Of a stretch of 62,114 bases of DNA, positions 8,831 to 17,481 are shown in pieces. The first letter of the stretch is position 1. Each line of letters begins with the position of its first letter. Where the stretch lies: NCBI GenBank assembly GCA_903864315.1, contig CAIPFK010000182.1:1-62114 (forward strand). Direction: 5' to 3'. Made by a program: the position numbers and the translations under genes. This DNA is from an uncultured Burkholderiales bacterium (GTDB taxonomy: Bacteria > Pseudomonadota > Gammaproteobacteria > Burkholderiales > Burkholderiaceae_C). The notes beneath the pieces are model-generated. The model was not told the origin of the DNA and ran no database searches. It saw only the letters and a list, made by a program, of their open reading frames with translations.

Positions 8831-9727
8831 ATGGAAATCGAATACGACCATCCCATAGAGTGTGCGGTTCAGAGTGCTGACATTTTGGGGGAAGTGCCAC
8901 TGTGGTGCAACCAAAGCCAACGATTATGGTGGGTCGATGTTCGACGCCCCGCTTTGCAATCCTACGACCCCAGCACGCAGCAATACAGGGCCTTTCGACT
9001 TCACCCCGATTTGGTCACGGGCTCCTATGCTTTGAGAAGCGAGGGAGGTTTTTTATTGGCCACTGCCGCTGGGCTCTTTCTCTATGATCCACACTCCGAG
9101 AAACCAGCTCAACGAATTGCTCACCCAGAAGAGGGCAAACCCGGCATGCGCTTGAACGACGGCAAATGCGATCGCCAAGGACGCTTTTGGGTGGGGAGCA
9201 TGCACGACACGCTGCGTGAGCCTTTGGGCACCCTTTACCGCATCGACCCCAACCACTCGGTTCACACCATGCTCACCGATTTCGTTCTCCCCAACTCCCT
9301 GTCTTGGAGTCCAGATGGGCACACCATGTATTTTGCCGATACCCACCACCAAATGGTCTGGCAATTTGACTATGACACACAATTTGGTGAGATCAGTAAC
9401 CGTCGGGTCTTCAAAGACTGGCGCGATCAGTTGGGCCGCCCTGACGGAGCAACCATCGATGCAGAAGGCTTTGTGTGGACTTGCATGGTGGCCACCGGTC
9501 AATTGGTGCGCCAAGACCCAAGCGGCAACATCGCTCGCATCATTCAGTTGCCCGTGACCAATCCAACCTGCCCATGCTTTGGTGGGCCAGACTTGGACAC
9601 CCTCTTCATCACCTCTCACTCGCAACGATTCACACACGCAGAGCAGGCCAAGGAGCCTTGGGCAGGAGCCCTTTTGCAACTCAATGTTGGCGTGAAAGGC
9701 ATTGCCGAGCCGCGATTCAAAGGTTAA
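8831..9727 (+). CDS. SMP-30/gluconolactonase-family lactonase
   Basis: A 298-residue six-bladed propeller enzyme. The usual metal ligands can be placed: Glu21 in GEVPLW, the Asn of PNSLSWSPDG and the Asp of RPDGATID. RLNDGKCDRQGRFWVGSM is the family's most conserved blade. These enzymes hydrolyse sugar lactones with a divalent metal. The gene begins one base after the RraA-like gene and is followed by a Bug binding-protein gene 43 bases later. With the 6642 gene it makes a second, unrelated lactonase in one operon-like run. Confidence 0.9.
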   Translation: MEIEYDHPIECAVQSADILGEVPLWCNQSQRLWWVDVRRPALQSYDPSTQQYRAFRLHPDLVTGSYALRSEGGFLLATAAGLFLYDPHSEKPAQRIAHPEEGKPGMRLNDGKCDRQGRFWVGSMHDTLREPLGTLYRIDPNHSVHTMLTDFVLPNSLSWSPDGHTMYFADTHHQMVWQFDYDTQFGEISNRRVFKDWRDQLGRPDGATIDAEGFVWTCMVATGQLVRQDPSGNIARIIQLPVTNPTCPCFGGPDLDTLFITSHSQRFTHAEQAKEPWAGALLQLNVGVKGIAEPRFKG

Positions 9728-9770
9728 TGATTCAAAGATCCGTTGTGTTTGTTCTTGTTTAAGGAATACC

Positions 9771-10739
9771 ATGAAAACTTCGTTCACTTGCACGCCAGTC
9801 TTCCAACGCTGTGTCATGGCTACACTCTTGTCCTTGAGTTGCAGTGTGTTGGCGCAAAACGAGGTCATCAAAATCATTGTGCCCTTTGCTGCGGGTGGCC
9901 CAGGCGACCAAATCGCCCGCATCATCGCCACGCCTCTAGGGCAAGTCACTGCAAAGACGGTCGTGATCGACAACCGTGGCGGTGCTGGAGGTGTGATCGG
10001 AGTTGCTGCTGCCGCCAAAGCACCTGCCGACGGCAACAACTTGCTCCTCACCACATCGAGTTTTGTGATGACGGCAGCGACCACGCCCAATTTGCCTTAT
10101 AACCCCAGAAAAGATTTTGAGCCGATCTATCTCTTGGGGGAAGTGCAAACCGTACTGGCTGTTAAAAATAGCTTGGGCGTGAACAACTTGAATGAACTCA
10201 TCGCCAAAGCCAAGGGCAGCAATAAGCTCAACTATGGCTCGACAGGTGTGGGTGGCACCATGCACATTGGAGCGGTGCTGTTTGGCAAAGCGGCCAATGT
10301 CGAGATCGTGCACATTCCCTACAAAGGTGCCGGACCGGCCCTCACCGATTTGCTATCAGGCACAATCGATTTCGTCAATGCCGATGTGCCCATTCTCAAA
10401 AACTTGGTGAAAGACGGTCGCATCAAAGCCATTGTGATTTATGACACCAAGCGCTCCCCCCTCTTGCCCGAGGTCCCCACCTCAATCGAGGCGGGACTGC
10501 CTGCCCTGCAAATGAGCAACTGGTATGGTGTTTTGGTCCCCATGGCCACCCCCATGGATGCCAAAAAGCGACTTGAAGAGGCCCTGGGCAAAGTGGTCCG
10601 TCAACCCGACATTGCTGCGAAATTATCTGAAGCGGGGTTCATCAGCGCCAAGGACATGACGGGCTTCAAAGCCAAGCTCGATGCCGATTTCGAGCGCTGG
10701 ATCCCTTGGCTCAAGGAAGAAAACATCGTTGCCGATTGA
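9771..10739 (+). CDS. Bug-family periplasmic solute-binding protein
   Basis: A 322-residue tripartite tricarboxylate transporter (TctC/Bug) receptor. The signal peptide ends near SVLAQ and is followed by IIVPFAAGGPGDQIAR, the first ligand loop typical of Bug proteins; HIPYKGAGPALTDLL marks the second. I start at the ATG at 9771, after an AAGGAA site, rather than an upstream in-frame start inside the previous gene. It probably captures the substrate of the surrounding lactonase/aldolase genes. No TctA or TctB permease gene is in the window. Confidence 0.93.
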   Translation: MKTSFTCTPVFQRCVMATLLSLSCSVLAQNEVIKIIVPFAAGGPGDQIARIIATPLGQVTAKTVVIDNRGGAGGVIGVAAAAKAPADGNNLLLTTSSFVMTAATTPNLPYNPRKDFEPIYLLGEVQTVLAVKNSLGVNNLNELIAKAKGSNKLNYGSTGVGGTMHIGAVLFGKAANVEIVHIPYKGAGPALTDLLSGTIDFVNADVPILKNLVKDGRIKAIVIYDTKRSPLLPEVPTSIEAGLPALQMSNWYGVLVPMATPMDAKKRLEEALGKVVRQPDIAAKLSEAGFISAKDMTGFKAKLDADFERWIPWLKEENIVAD

Positions 10740-10810
10740 ACAAGTTTTCCAACTCAGATGAGTCAAACCGTTTGGCACCCACTCTTCAATTTGATACCAG
10801 CAAGCCCAGC

Positions 10811-11161
10811 ATGATCTACGAGCACCGAACCTACACCCTTCCCCATGGGACGATGGACTCCTATCTCCAACGCTATGAGCGAGATGCGCTGCCCTTGCAA
10901 TTGAAGCACTTAGGTCAATTGCTTGGATTTTTTGTCACCGACATTGGCACACTCAACCAAGTCGTCCATATTTGGGCTTATGCGAGTCATGCCGATCGAG
11001 AGCAAAGACGGCAAGCCCTGGACGCGGACCCGTTGTGGAGTGCATTCAAAAAAACCAATCGAGGCAGTTTTGTTCATCAAGAGGTGAAAATACTTCAACC
11101 CACCTCTTTTTCACCGAACTTCTTCATGAGTCACAACCATCACCCAACTCACAACCGATGA
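10811..11161 (+). CDS. NIPSNAP-family protein
   Basis: A 116-residue protein beginning MIYEHRTYTLPHGTMDSYL, the hallmark opening of the NIPSNAP ferredoxin-like fold, with the WAYASHADREQRR segment near the middle. Bacterial members are small and often sit in aromatic or acyl-CoA catabolic operons, where their role is not established. The C-terminal tail after about residue 95 is low in complexity (His/Asn). Its TGA overlaps the next ATG (ATGA at 11158), indicating translational coupling. Confidence 0.82.
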   Translation: MIYEHRTYTLPHGTMDSYLQRYERDALPLQLKHLGQLLGFFVTDIGTLNQVVHIWAYASHADREQRRQALDADPLWSAFKKTNRGSFVHQEVKILQPTSFSPNFFMSHNHHPTHNR

Positions 11162-11589
11162 CAACCAACGATTCAATACAATCGATCCTGACCCAAAGTC
11201 GAACCATTGCCGTCGTGGGTTTGTCGGCCGACCCCAGCAAGGCGAGTTATTCGGTTTCGAAGTACATGCAGTCGCATGGCTTTCGCATCATTCCTGTGAA
11301 CCCCAGATACGCCAGTGTAGGCGCGAGCATCTTGGGCGAGAAGTGCTACGCCGAGTTGAGCGACATTGGGTTTGAGGTGGACATTGTGAACGTCTTTAGA
11401 CGAACTGAAGATGTCTTGCCCGTTGCCCAACAAGCTGTCTGCATTGGCGCCAAGTGTCTTTGGCAGCAATTGGGCGTCACCAATCACGAGGCCCACGTGA
11501 TGGTACAAGCGGCTGATTTGCTCTCGGTGATGGACCGCTGCATCAAAGTGGACCATGCGCGAATGATGAATGGCGCGACTCAAACATGA
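11158..11589 (+). CDS. CoA-binding domain protein (YccU-like)
   Basis: A 143-residue single-domain CoA-binding protein. The Rossmann fold opens with TIAVVGLSADPSKASYSV, then IIPVNPRYASVGASILGEKCY, and VDIVNVFRRTEDV near the middle, all typical of the family. It corresponds to the N-terminal domain of succinyl-CoA-ligase-like proteins without the catalytic domains, and its biochemical role is unproven. ATGA overlaps join it to the NIPSNAP gene before and the crotonase gene after (11586), so the three are coupled. Confidence 0.88.
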   Translation: MTTNDSIQSILTQSRTIAVVGLSADPSKASYSVSKYMQSHGFRIIPVNPRYASVGASILGEKCYAELSDIGFEVDIVNVFRRTEDVLPVAQQAVCIGAKCLWQQLGVTNHEAHVMVQAADLLSVMDRCIKVDHARMMNGATQT

Positions 11590-12422
11590 TCCCTGTCACC
11601 CATCACAACTCATCCACCATGGACTATCTATTGCGCGAAGAGTCCTCGCCCGGTGTGTTCACCTTGACGCTGAATCGTCCTGAGTCCTTCAACGCCTTGT
11701 CTGTGGAAATGATGGATCAACTGAAAAATGCGCTCATTGAGATTGAATCCAATGAGACCGCCAGGGTCTTGATTGTGGCGGCCAAAGGCAAAGCCTTTTG
11801 TGCTGGCCACGATTTAAAGCAAATGCTCAGCCACCCCAACGAGACCTACTACCAAGGGCTCTTTGATCAATGCAGTGCATTGATGATGCAGCTTCAATCC
11901 TTGTCCATCCCAGTGATTGCCAAGGTCGAGGGCATCGCCACTGCAGCGGGTTGCCAACTCGTCGCCCAGTGCGATCTGGCGGTTGCCACGAGCAACGCCC
12001 GATTTGCCGTGAGCGGTGTCAATTTGGGGCTCTTTTGCTCAACGCCAGGAGTGGCGTTGTCAAGAAACCTCAGCAGAAAGGCCGCCTTTGAAATGCTCGT
12101 GACCGGTGGCTTCATCTCCGCATTAGAAGCCCAAGACAAGGGCTTGATCAACCAAGTCGTCGACCCCCTCCACATCAACGAGGCTGTGCAGTTCTTGGCA
12201 CAACAAATTACTCAAAAGCCCAAGTTTGCCATTGCTTTGGGTAAAAAACTTTTCTATGAACAATTGGAGCTGGGCATGAAGGACGCCTATTCATTGGCCA
12301 GTGCCACCATGGCATGCAATATGATGGATGACTCGGCCAATGAGGGCATTCGAGCCTTCGTGGAAAAACGTGAACCAAACTGGAGGGCAGCATCAACTGA
12401 CTTGCCTGCGTCAAAGACGTAA
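11586..12422 (+). CDS. Crotonase, ECHDC3-like
   Basis: A 278-residue crotonase. The oxyanion-hole segments are FCAGHDLKQML and EGIATAAGCQL. The two hydratase glutamates are replaced (Gln in GCQLVA and Gly in the AVSGVNLG segment), and GLFCSTPGVALSRN resembles ECHDC3-type proteins, which are not classical hydratases. It starts in an ATGA overlap with the CoA-binding gene; Met12 at 11619 is an alternative start. A 213-base gap without an evident gene separates it from the DUF35 gene. Likely acts on an acyl-CoA from this operon. Confidence 0.88.
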   Translation: MIPVTHHNSSTMDYLLREESSPGVFTLTLNRPESFNALSVEMMDQLKNALIEIESNETARVLIVAAKGKAFCAGHDLKQMLSHPNETYYQGLFDQCSALMMQLQSLSIPVIAKVEGIATAAGCQLVAQCDLAVATSNARFAVSGVNLGLFCSTPGVALSRNLSRKAAFEMLVTGGFISALEAQDKGLINQVVDPLHINEAVQFLAQQITQKPKFAIALGKKLFYEQLELGMKDAYSLASATMACNMMDDSANEGIRAFVEKREPNWRAASTDLPASKT

Positions 12423-12635
12423 AATCCTTTGTACACGAGAAGAAATTGGAGTCATCAGGTGCCTTAGACCGTGCGGTTCATCGACGCCTCGATAAAATGA
12501 AGAAGCAAGAAGCAAAGCAGCAGCAAAACTCTTGAATTAAGATCGGGTTTGATGTGGGCGCATGCCCTCCACCACATTCTTCCTCTCTTGCCTTGATCCA
12601 CCTTTGCGACTCACGCCAACCTTGACCCATTGCCC

Positions 12636-13058
12636 ATGAACTTACCCACCGACAATCCCCACCTCGAGCCCAGTGTTCAGACCTATTTGGACCAATTGAA
12701 CCTCGGGCATTTTCTAATTCAACACTGCACCTCTTGCAAAGCCCATTTGTTTTACCCCAGGCGTTTTTGCATCCACTGCACCGAAGACAGCTTGGAATGG
12801 ATCAAACCCAAAGGGACTGGTGTTGTCTATTCCACCACCACTGTCAGGCGCAAACCTGAAGCGGGGGGTGACTACGATGTGAGCATTGTGGAGCTCGATG
12901 AAGGGGTTCGACTCATGAGCACGGTTCAAGGCATGGCCCCTGAGGCCGTCAAAATTGGCATGCGAGTTCGTTTGCAAATTCTCAAGACCGAGTCGCACCC
13001 CCATAAAGTGGTCTTCATCGCTGCAGACACACCACCCACAGGAGAGCACCATGCTTGA
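12636..13058 (+). CDS. DUF35 zinc-ribbon/OB-fold acyl-CoA-binding protein
   Basis: A 140-residue DUF35 protein. An N-terminal helix is followed by a rubredoxin-like zinc ribbon with CTSC and CIHC, then an OB-fold domain (about 60-135) with the segment GTGVVYSTTTVRRKP. These proteins pair with thiolase-like partners and bind the CoA moiety. Its last 8 bases overlap the next gene, which encodes such a partner, so the two should form a complex. The ATG at 12636 is chosen over a TTG two codons upstream. Confidence 0.9.
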   Translation: MNLPTDNPHLEPSVQTYLDQLNLGHFLIQHCTSCKAHLFYPRRFCIHCTEDSLEWIKPKGTGVVYSTTTVRRKPEAGGDYDVSIVELDEGVRLMSTVQGMAPEAVKIGMRVRLQILKTESHPHKVVFIAADTPPTGEHHA

Positions 13059-14226
13059 ACTCAATTTGCGTGGACAAGTGAGCATCGTGGGTGTGGGCAC
13101 CGCCGGTTGCGGTGAAGCACCCGGGCAAAGTGAGTTGGAACTCCTGGCCATGGCGAGTTTCAATGCCTTGAAAGACGCTGGACTCACCCTCAAAGACATT
13201 GACGGCTTGTGCACCGCCAACCTCAATGCGGCCATGTGGCCTTTGAATGTAGCGGAGTACTTGGGTCTCAGGCCAAGCTTCGTGGAAGGCACCAACATCG
13301 GGGGCTCTTCCTTCATCGCCCATCAAAAGCCTGCCATGTTGGCCCTTTTGACAGGCCAGTGCAATGCCGTCCTCGTGTGCTACGGCAGCAACCAAAGGAC
13401 CAGCACATTCAGTAGGCGTGAACGTGGTCAGGCTCGCAATCTATTGGATCCCAATATTTTTGACGACCCTTATCACCCTTTTGATCCGCCCTCCTCCTAT
13501 GCACTGATGGCCGCACGGCACATGCATCAGTACGGCACGACCCGAAGGCATTTGGCCGAAGTCGCCGTTGCCGCCAGGAAATGGGCGCAACTCAACCCCG
13601 AGGCTTTTCAACGGGGCCCCTTGGACATTGAGACTGTGCTCAAAGCCCGCATGATCAGTGACCCATTCACGCAGTACGACTGTTGCCAAGTCACCGATGG
13701 GGGTGGCGCTTACATCATGACGCGCAGTGACCGCGCGCGAGATTTGCGTAAAAAACCCATCCATATTTTGTCCAATGAAACCGCGGTCTGGCACAAAAGT
13801 GTCTCCAACATGAGCGACCTCACGGTCACACCGTCGCATGAAAGTGGGCCCAAGGCCCTCCAATCCGCCGGGGTCTCGATCCAAGACATCGATGTCGTGC
13901 AAATCTACGATGCGTTTTCCATCAACACCATCTTGGCCTTGGAAGACCTGGGTTTTTGCCCCAAAGGCGAAGGGGGACGTTTCGTAGAAGACGGTGCCAT
14001 CGCACCCGGCGGCAAATTGCCCGTCAACACCAATGGTGGAGGACTCTCCTGTGTCCACCCCAATATGTATGGCGCCTTTGCCACGATTGAGGCGGTGAGA
14101 CAACTCAGAGGTGAGGCCGGCGTTCGGCAAGTCAATGGCGCGCAGACCGCTTTGATCAATGGCAACGGGGGGACGAGCGCGTCTAGCCAATCGACCTCGG
14201 TGCTTGGAACCGACAATACCCTGTGA
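13051..14226 (+). CDS. Thiolase-like protein lacking the nucleophilic Cys (SCPx/Ltp family), candidate acyl-CoA aldolase
   Basis: A 391-residue thiolase-fold protein of the non-decarboxylating lipid-transfer (SCPx) branch. The position that carries the active-site cysteine in real thiolases reads TNIGGSSFIAH, with Gly instead of Cys. The C-terminal NTNGGGLSCVHPNMYG block is conserved. Cys-less members with a DUF35 partner (Ltp2-ChsH2 type) act as retro-aldolases that cleave side chains from beta-hydroxyacyl-CoA. The overlap with the DUF35 gene supports that reading. The start is the ATG at 13051, after GGAGAG. Assignment as aldolase is inference; annotation as acetyl-CoA acetyltransferase would probably be wrong. 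Confidence 0.87.
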   Translation: MLELNLRGQVSIVGVGTAGCGEAPGQSELELLAMASFNALKDAGLTLKDIDGLCTANLNAAMWPLNVAEYLGLRPSFVEGTNIGGSSFIAHQKPAMLALLTGQCNAVLVCYGSNQRTSTFSRRERGQARNLLDPNIFDDPYHPFDPPSSYALMAARHMHQYGTTRRHLAEVAVAARKWAQLNPEAFQRGPLDIETVLKARMISDPFTQYDCCQVTDGGGAYIMTRSDRARDLRKKPIHILSNETAVWHKSVSNMSDLTVTPSHESGPKALQSAGVSIQDIDVVQIYDAFSINTILALEDLGFCPKGEGGRFVEDGAIAPGGKLPVNTNGGGLSCVHPNMYGAFATIEAVRQLRGEAGVRQVNGAQTALINGNGGTSASSQSTSVLGTDNTL

Positions 14227-14242
14227 TCATTGTCGCTTGCGA

Positions 14243-14263
14243 GGGTGAATGGTGGCTTCACCC
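14243..14263. terminator. Inverted repeat between convergent genes, possible bidirectional terminator
   Basis: GGGTGAA-tggtggc-TTCACCC is a perfect 7-bp hairpin in the 54-base gap between the convergent thiolase-like gene (plus) and the Bug gene (minus). There is no U tract, so terminator activity is only suggested by position. Confidence 0.4.
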
Positions 14264-14280
14264 AGGACACCGTGAGTCAG

Positions 14281-15243
14281 CTACTCGGTCTTGAACCCAG
14301 TGATTTTGATGACCTTGGCCCAGCGGTTGACGTCATTTTCCATGAAAGTGGCAGTCTCTTGGGGTGAGGTCCAAGAAGGCTCTTGACCCTGCACACCAAT
14401 GACCTCCAAAAGCTCAGGGTCGGCCAGCGCTTTCTTGCTCTCTTGGCTCAAGCGCTGCACAACGGCAGCGGGTGTGCCAACAGGGGCAAACAAGCCAAAC
14501 CAAGCACCAAACTCAAAGCCTGGCAAACCCACCTCGGGTGCAGACGGAACATTGGGCAAGGCTGGAATTCGCTCCTTGCCTGCGATCACCAACGCTCTCA
14601 GTTTGCCCGATTGGTAGTTTTGAAGCTGAAAGGACGAGAGCACTTCAAATCCGACTTGGATTTGACCACCCAAAATCGCCAACAACTCTTGACCCGCGCC
14701 TTGGTAAGGCACATGCAGCATGTCCGTTCCTGTGCTGGACTTGAAGACTTCTGCGGTAAAGTTTTGGATGGAGCCACTGCCCAAGGAGCCATAGTTCAAC
14801 TGCCCAGGGTGTGCTTTGAGGTAGTCAATGAACTCTTTGTAGTTTTTAACCGGCACGCTTTGTGAGACGGTGAGCAAGCTCGGGGCTTTGCTGAGAAGCG
14901 TGATGGCTTCAAACGACTTCACCGGGTCATAGGGCAACTTGGCAAACATGTTGACCGCCATCGACATCGAGGTCACGGTGCCCACCACCAAGGTGTAGCC
15001 ATCGGGCGCTGCCTTGGAAGCAATCTCAACGCCGAGCCTAGCGCCAGCTCCACCCTTGTTGTCAATCACCACGGGCTGCCCCAAAAGATCGGTGAGCTTT
15101 TTGGCGAAATTTCTCCCCACCAAATCCACCGACCCTCCAGGTGGATAGGGAATGATCAAGCGAATGGGTTTGACGGGATAGCTCTGCGCATGGCCGAACG
15201 TGGCCATGAAGCCGAGCAAGAGAAAAGCCAAGATGTTGGTCAT
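14281..15243 (-). CDS. Bug-family periplasmic solute-binding protein
   Basis: A 320-residue Bug receptor. The signal peptide MTNILAFLLLGFMATFGHA is followed by SYPVKPIRLIIPYPPGGSVD, the family's first loop, and later HVPYQGAGQELLAIL. I start at the ATG at 15243; a much longer in-frame reading exists but runs into the upstream VOC gene. The VOC gene ends 37 bases upstream on the same strand, so the pair is probably cotranscribed and may handle one compound. Convergent with the thiolase-like gene. Confidence 0.93.
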   Translation of the reverse strand: MTNILAFLLLGFMATFGHAQSYPVKPIRLIIPYPPGGSVDLVGRNFAKKLTDLLGQPVVIDNKGGAGARLGVEIASKAAPDGYTLVVGTVTSMSMAVNMFAKLPYDPVKSFEAITLLSKAPSLLTVSQSVPVKNYKEFIDYLKAHPGQLNYGSLGSGSIQNFTAEVFKSSTGTDMLHVPYQGAGQELLAILGGQIQVGFEVLSSFQLQNYQSGKLRALVIAGKERIPALPNVPSAPEVGLPGFEFGAWFGLFAPVGTPAAVVQRLSQESKKALADPELLEVIGVQGQEPSWTSPQETATFMENDVNRWAKVIKITGFKTE

Positions 15244-15280
15244 TGACTTCTTGGGGATGGAGAAAAAAGTTGTTTTCAAA

Positions 15281-15796
15281 TCAGATGTCCTTGTTGTCGG
15301 GGCGATGGTCGCGAAACCCTTGGGCGAAGTGACCTTTTCCTTCAAGGTCGCCTTGCTCAAAGATCCAGTTGTAGCCGCCTTTGGGGTTGGAGAGGATCTC
15401 CCAAGCGTTGTCATCGAGGTCCCAAAAGTGGAAACTGTATGTGCCATGACGCTCAATGGGTTTGGTGATGTCTTTGATGGACCATTTCTCAGCTTGCTCG
15501 CAGCACAATTGGTAAGACTCATCGACCTCTTGGTCGGTCAAGACATCCAGACCATTGTGGTAGCAGCGATGCATTTTGTCCTTATTCTTGATTTGCACAA
15601 CGGCGTAGACATGAGCGCTGCCGAGTTGCACCATCATGGAGATGGGGCTCGTGCGAACCACCGTGAGGCCCAAGAACTCTTCGTAAAAAAGCCTGGTCTT
15701 GCCTAGATCTCGACAGCCCAGGGTTGCGTGGGAGATGAAACGAGTGGGGATGGACGTTCTTTTGACCACAATGCAGGATGATTGGACGTTCGACAA
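15281..15796 (-). CDS. VOC-fold protein (glyoxalase/extradiol dioxygenase superfamily)
   Basis: A 171-residue protein with vicinal-oxygen-chelate features: SHATLGCRDLGKTRLFYEEF at the start of the first module and FHFWDLDDNAWEIL in the second, giving a candidate His and Glu metal ligand. The start is a TTG at 15796, supported by AAAGGGG six bases upstream; a GTG 27 bases downstream is the alternative. Members include glyoxalases, ring-cleaving dioxygenases and resistance proteins, and I cannot choose. A shared upstream motif (15888-15912) suggests it is regulated together with other units in this window. Confidence 0.82.
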   Translation of the reverse strand: MSNVQSSCIVVKRTSIPTRFISHATLGCRDLGKTRLFYEEFLGLTVVRTSPISMMVQLGSAHVYAVVQIKNKDKMHRCYHNGLDVLTDQEVDESYQLCCEQAEKWSIKDITKPIERHGTYSFHFWDLDDNAWEILSNPKGGYNWIFEQGDLEGKGHFAQGFRDHRPDNKDI

Positions 15797-15887
15797 GAAA
15801 AGCCCCTTTCAATAAGAAATCAAGATAGGCCAAGTTCGATCAAAACTCTTGAGCAATGAAAATTTTAGTTCCTACACCTCATGAGCC

Positions 15888-15912
15888 CCCACTAGATTTA
15901 TCCCTAGGACTC
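15888..15912 (-). promoter_or_regulatory. Shared 25-bp motif, copy 1 (upstream of the VOC-Bug unit)
   Basis: On the minus strand the core reads TAGGGATAAATCTAGTGGG. It is identical at 21 of 25 positions to the copy at 19192-19216. It lies 91 bases upstream of the VOC gene start and in the same orientation relative to the downstream gene as the other three copies. Confidence 0.6.
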
Positions 15913-15938
15913 CAGACAAGAAACAGGAGCATCAAACT

Positions 15939-16331
15939 TCAAAATGAATGGACTTTTTCCCAAATCAAGGTCCTTGCCTGCATCACACCTCTGTAGCGCC
16001 GAACAGGAGGGATGAGGATCATTTTGTCACCCTCAAACTCAACTTGCCGAACTTGATCGGACCCCATGCGTTCAGGGTCCGATGCCATATCAACTCGAGT
16101 GGTCAAAACTTTGCCATCGAACACAAAATGCCCACCATAGGAGGAATACTCTCTGGGCGCCTCTTGTTCGTTCAAATGCTCTGCATTGTTGCACAGCGCG
16201 CAAATCATCCGGTTGTTCTTGGTGAAACACAAAACACCAAAAGGCTCTGAGCCGAAAGGATGCAGCCCCGCAGCCCCGTGCTCATCGCGTCCAATGGCTT
16301 GCACCAAATGCCAAGTGCCATACAAGTTCAT
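15939..16331 (-). CDS. Lipocalin-like domain protein
   Basis: A 130-residue protein starting MNLYGTWHLVQA and containing FGVLCFTKNNRMICAL and YGGHFVFDGKVLTTRVD, matching the small bacterial lipocalin-like family (GTWxLV opening, eight-stranded barrel). Its function is unknown; members often accompany catabolic genes and may bind small hydrophobic ligands. The ATG at 16331 has AAGGA six bases upstream, which decides against the ATG two codons earlier. No signal peptide. It is on the same strand as the VOC gene but 142 bases upstream, with the shared motif in between, so it may be a separate unit. Confidence 0.78.
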   Translation of the reverse strand: MNLYGTWHLVQAIGRDEHGAAGLHPFGSEPFGVLCFTKNNRMICALCNNAEHLNEQEAPREYSSYGGHFVFDGKVLTTRVDMASDPERMGSDQVRQVEFEGDKMILIPPVRRYRGVMQARTLIWEKVHSF

Positions 16332-16609
16332 TTTCATTCCTTACATTGAAGAGCAAAAATCTCATTTGATTGAGCTCAAACCACGCTGGGAACAGTTTGA
16401 CGCATCGACATTTCAACGAGTTTAAACGCCCTCGACAAACCAAGGGTTTTCCAGAAGTTTCATGCGCCAGCGCCAACGTCAAATCTGCTCAGAGCGCACC
16501 CAAGAGCTACTCGATTCAGAGACAAACAAGTGCATAATCTTTGTTGACCAAGCTCTTCAATGAACGAGCCTTGAGCAGCACATGAATCCTGAATGCATTG
16601 GAGGTGAAG

Positions 16610-17464
16610 ATGGCAATAGCAATGGTGAGAAATATCAAAATCAATTATGAGGTTGTGGGCAACGCGGGCCCTTGGATTGCGCTCACGCCAGGCTCGAGAC
16701 GCTCGTATCACGAGTTGCTTGACTTTGCCAAGTCCATTGCTTCCTCAGGCTACCGAGTTCTCCTGCATGACCGCCGCAACTGCGGATCCTCAGATGTTGG
16801 GTTCGATGGAACGGCATCAGAGCATGAAGTGTGGGTCGATGATTTGCATGAGTTGGCCCAACAGCTGGGCGCCTTACCGCTCGCCGTTGGCGGCTCGTCG
16901 GCCGGAGCCAGGCTTGCCATCCTCTTTGCCATTCGACACGGCAAATCAGTGAGCTCACTATTGCTCTGGAGAGTGACCGGTGGACAAGAAGCGGTGGACC
17001 ATTTGGCGCAGAACTACTATGGTCAATTCATCACGTTGGCCCAAGCTGGCGGGATGCAAGCCATCTGCGAGAGCGAGCACTTTGCGCAATGCATCAAAGA
17101 CAATCCGGCCAACCAGGAAAAACTGCTGGCCACCGACGTGCATGAGTTCATCAAAGTCATGACCTTTTGGCGTGAGCGTTTTTACGAATCATCCACGCTG
17201 CCCATCGTCGGTGCAACAGAAAATGAGCTCAATTCGATCGCGGCCCCCACCTGTCTCATTGCCGGCAACGATGTCATTCACACACCGCAAACTGCGCTCA
17301 AAGCTTCTCGCTTGATCCAGCACTGCGAACTGCACGACGACGTTGTCAGAAAAGTCGCCCCCGATCAATTGCTCAAAGATTGGGACCGCCAAGAGTGGCG
17401 AGATGCTGAACCCAAGATGGCAGCACTCTTCACGTCATTTCTAAAACGCCACGCCATTGTTTAA
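16610..17464 (+). CDS. Alpha/beta hydrolase
   Basis: A 284-residue alpha/beta hydrolase. The nucleophile elbow is GGSSAG; the strand before it reads LLHDRRNCGSSD, the usual oxyanion region of this fold, and the catalytic Asp and His are expected in LIAGNDVIHTP and further on. The start is the ATG at 16610, with a strong GGAGGTGA site five bases upstream; a TTG lies four codons earlier. It is cytoplasmic, with no signal peptide. Seventeen bases separate it from the cupin gene, so the two form a small operon. The ester, C-C or lactone substrate is unknown. Confidence 0.88.
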   Translation: MAIAMVRNIKINYEVVGNAGPWIALTPGSRRSYHELLDFAKSIASSGYRVLLHDRRNCGSSDVGFDGTASEHEVWVDDLHELAQQLGALPLAVGGSSAGARLAILFAIRHGKSVSSLLLWRVTGGQEAVDHLAQNYYGQFITLAQAGGMQAICESEHFAQCIKDNPANQEKLLATDVHEFIKVMTFWRERFYESSTLPIVGATENELNSIAAPTCLIAGNDVIHTPQTALKASRLIQHCELHDDVVRKVAPDQLLKDWDRQEWRDAEPKMAALFTSFLKRHAIV

Positions 17465-17481
17465 CCCCAAGGAATGAAGAC

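Noticed and set aside
9053-10090. Minus-strand ORF (345 codons) crossing the SMP-30 and Bug genes
   Set aside because: It spans two well-supported plus-strand genes and their intergenic region and has no domain signature.
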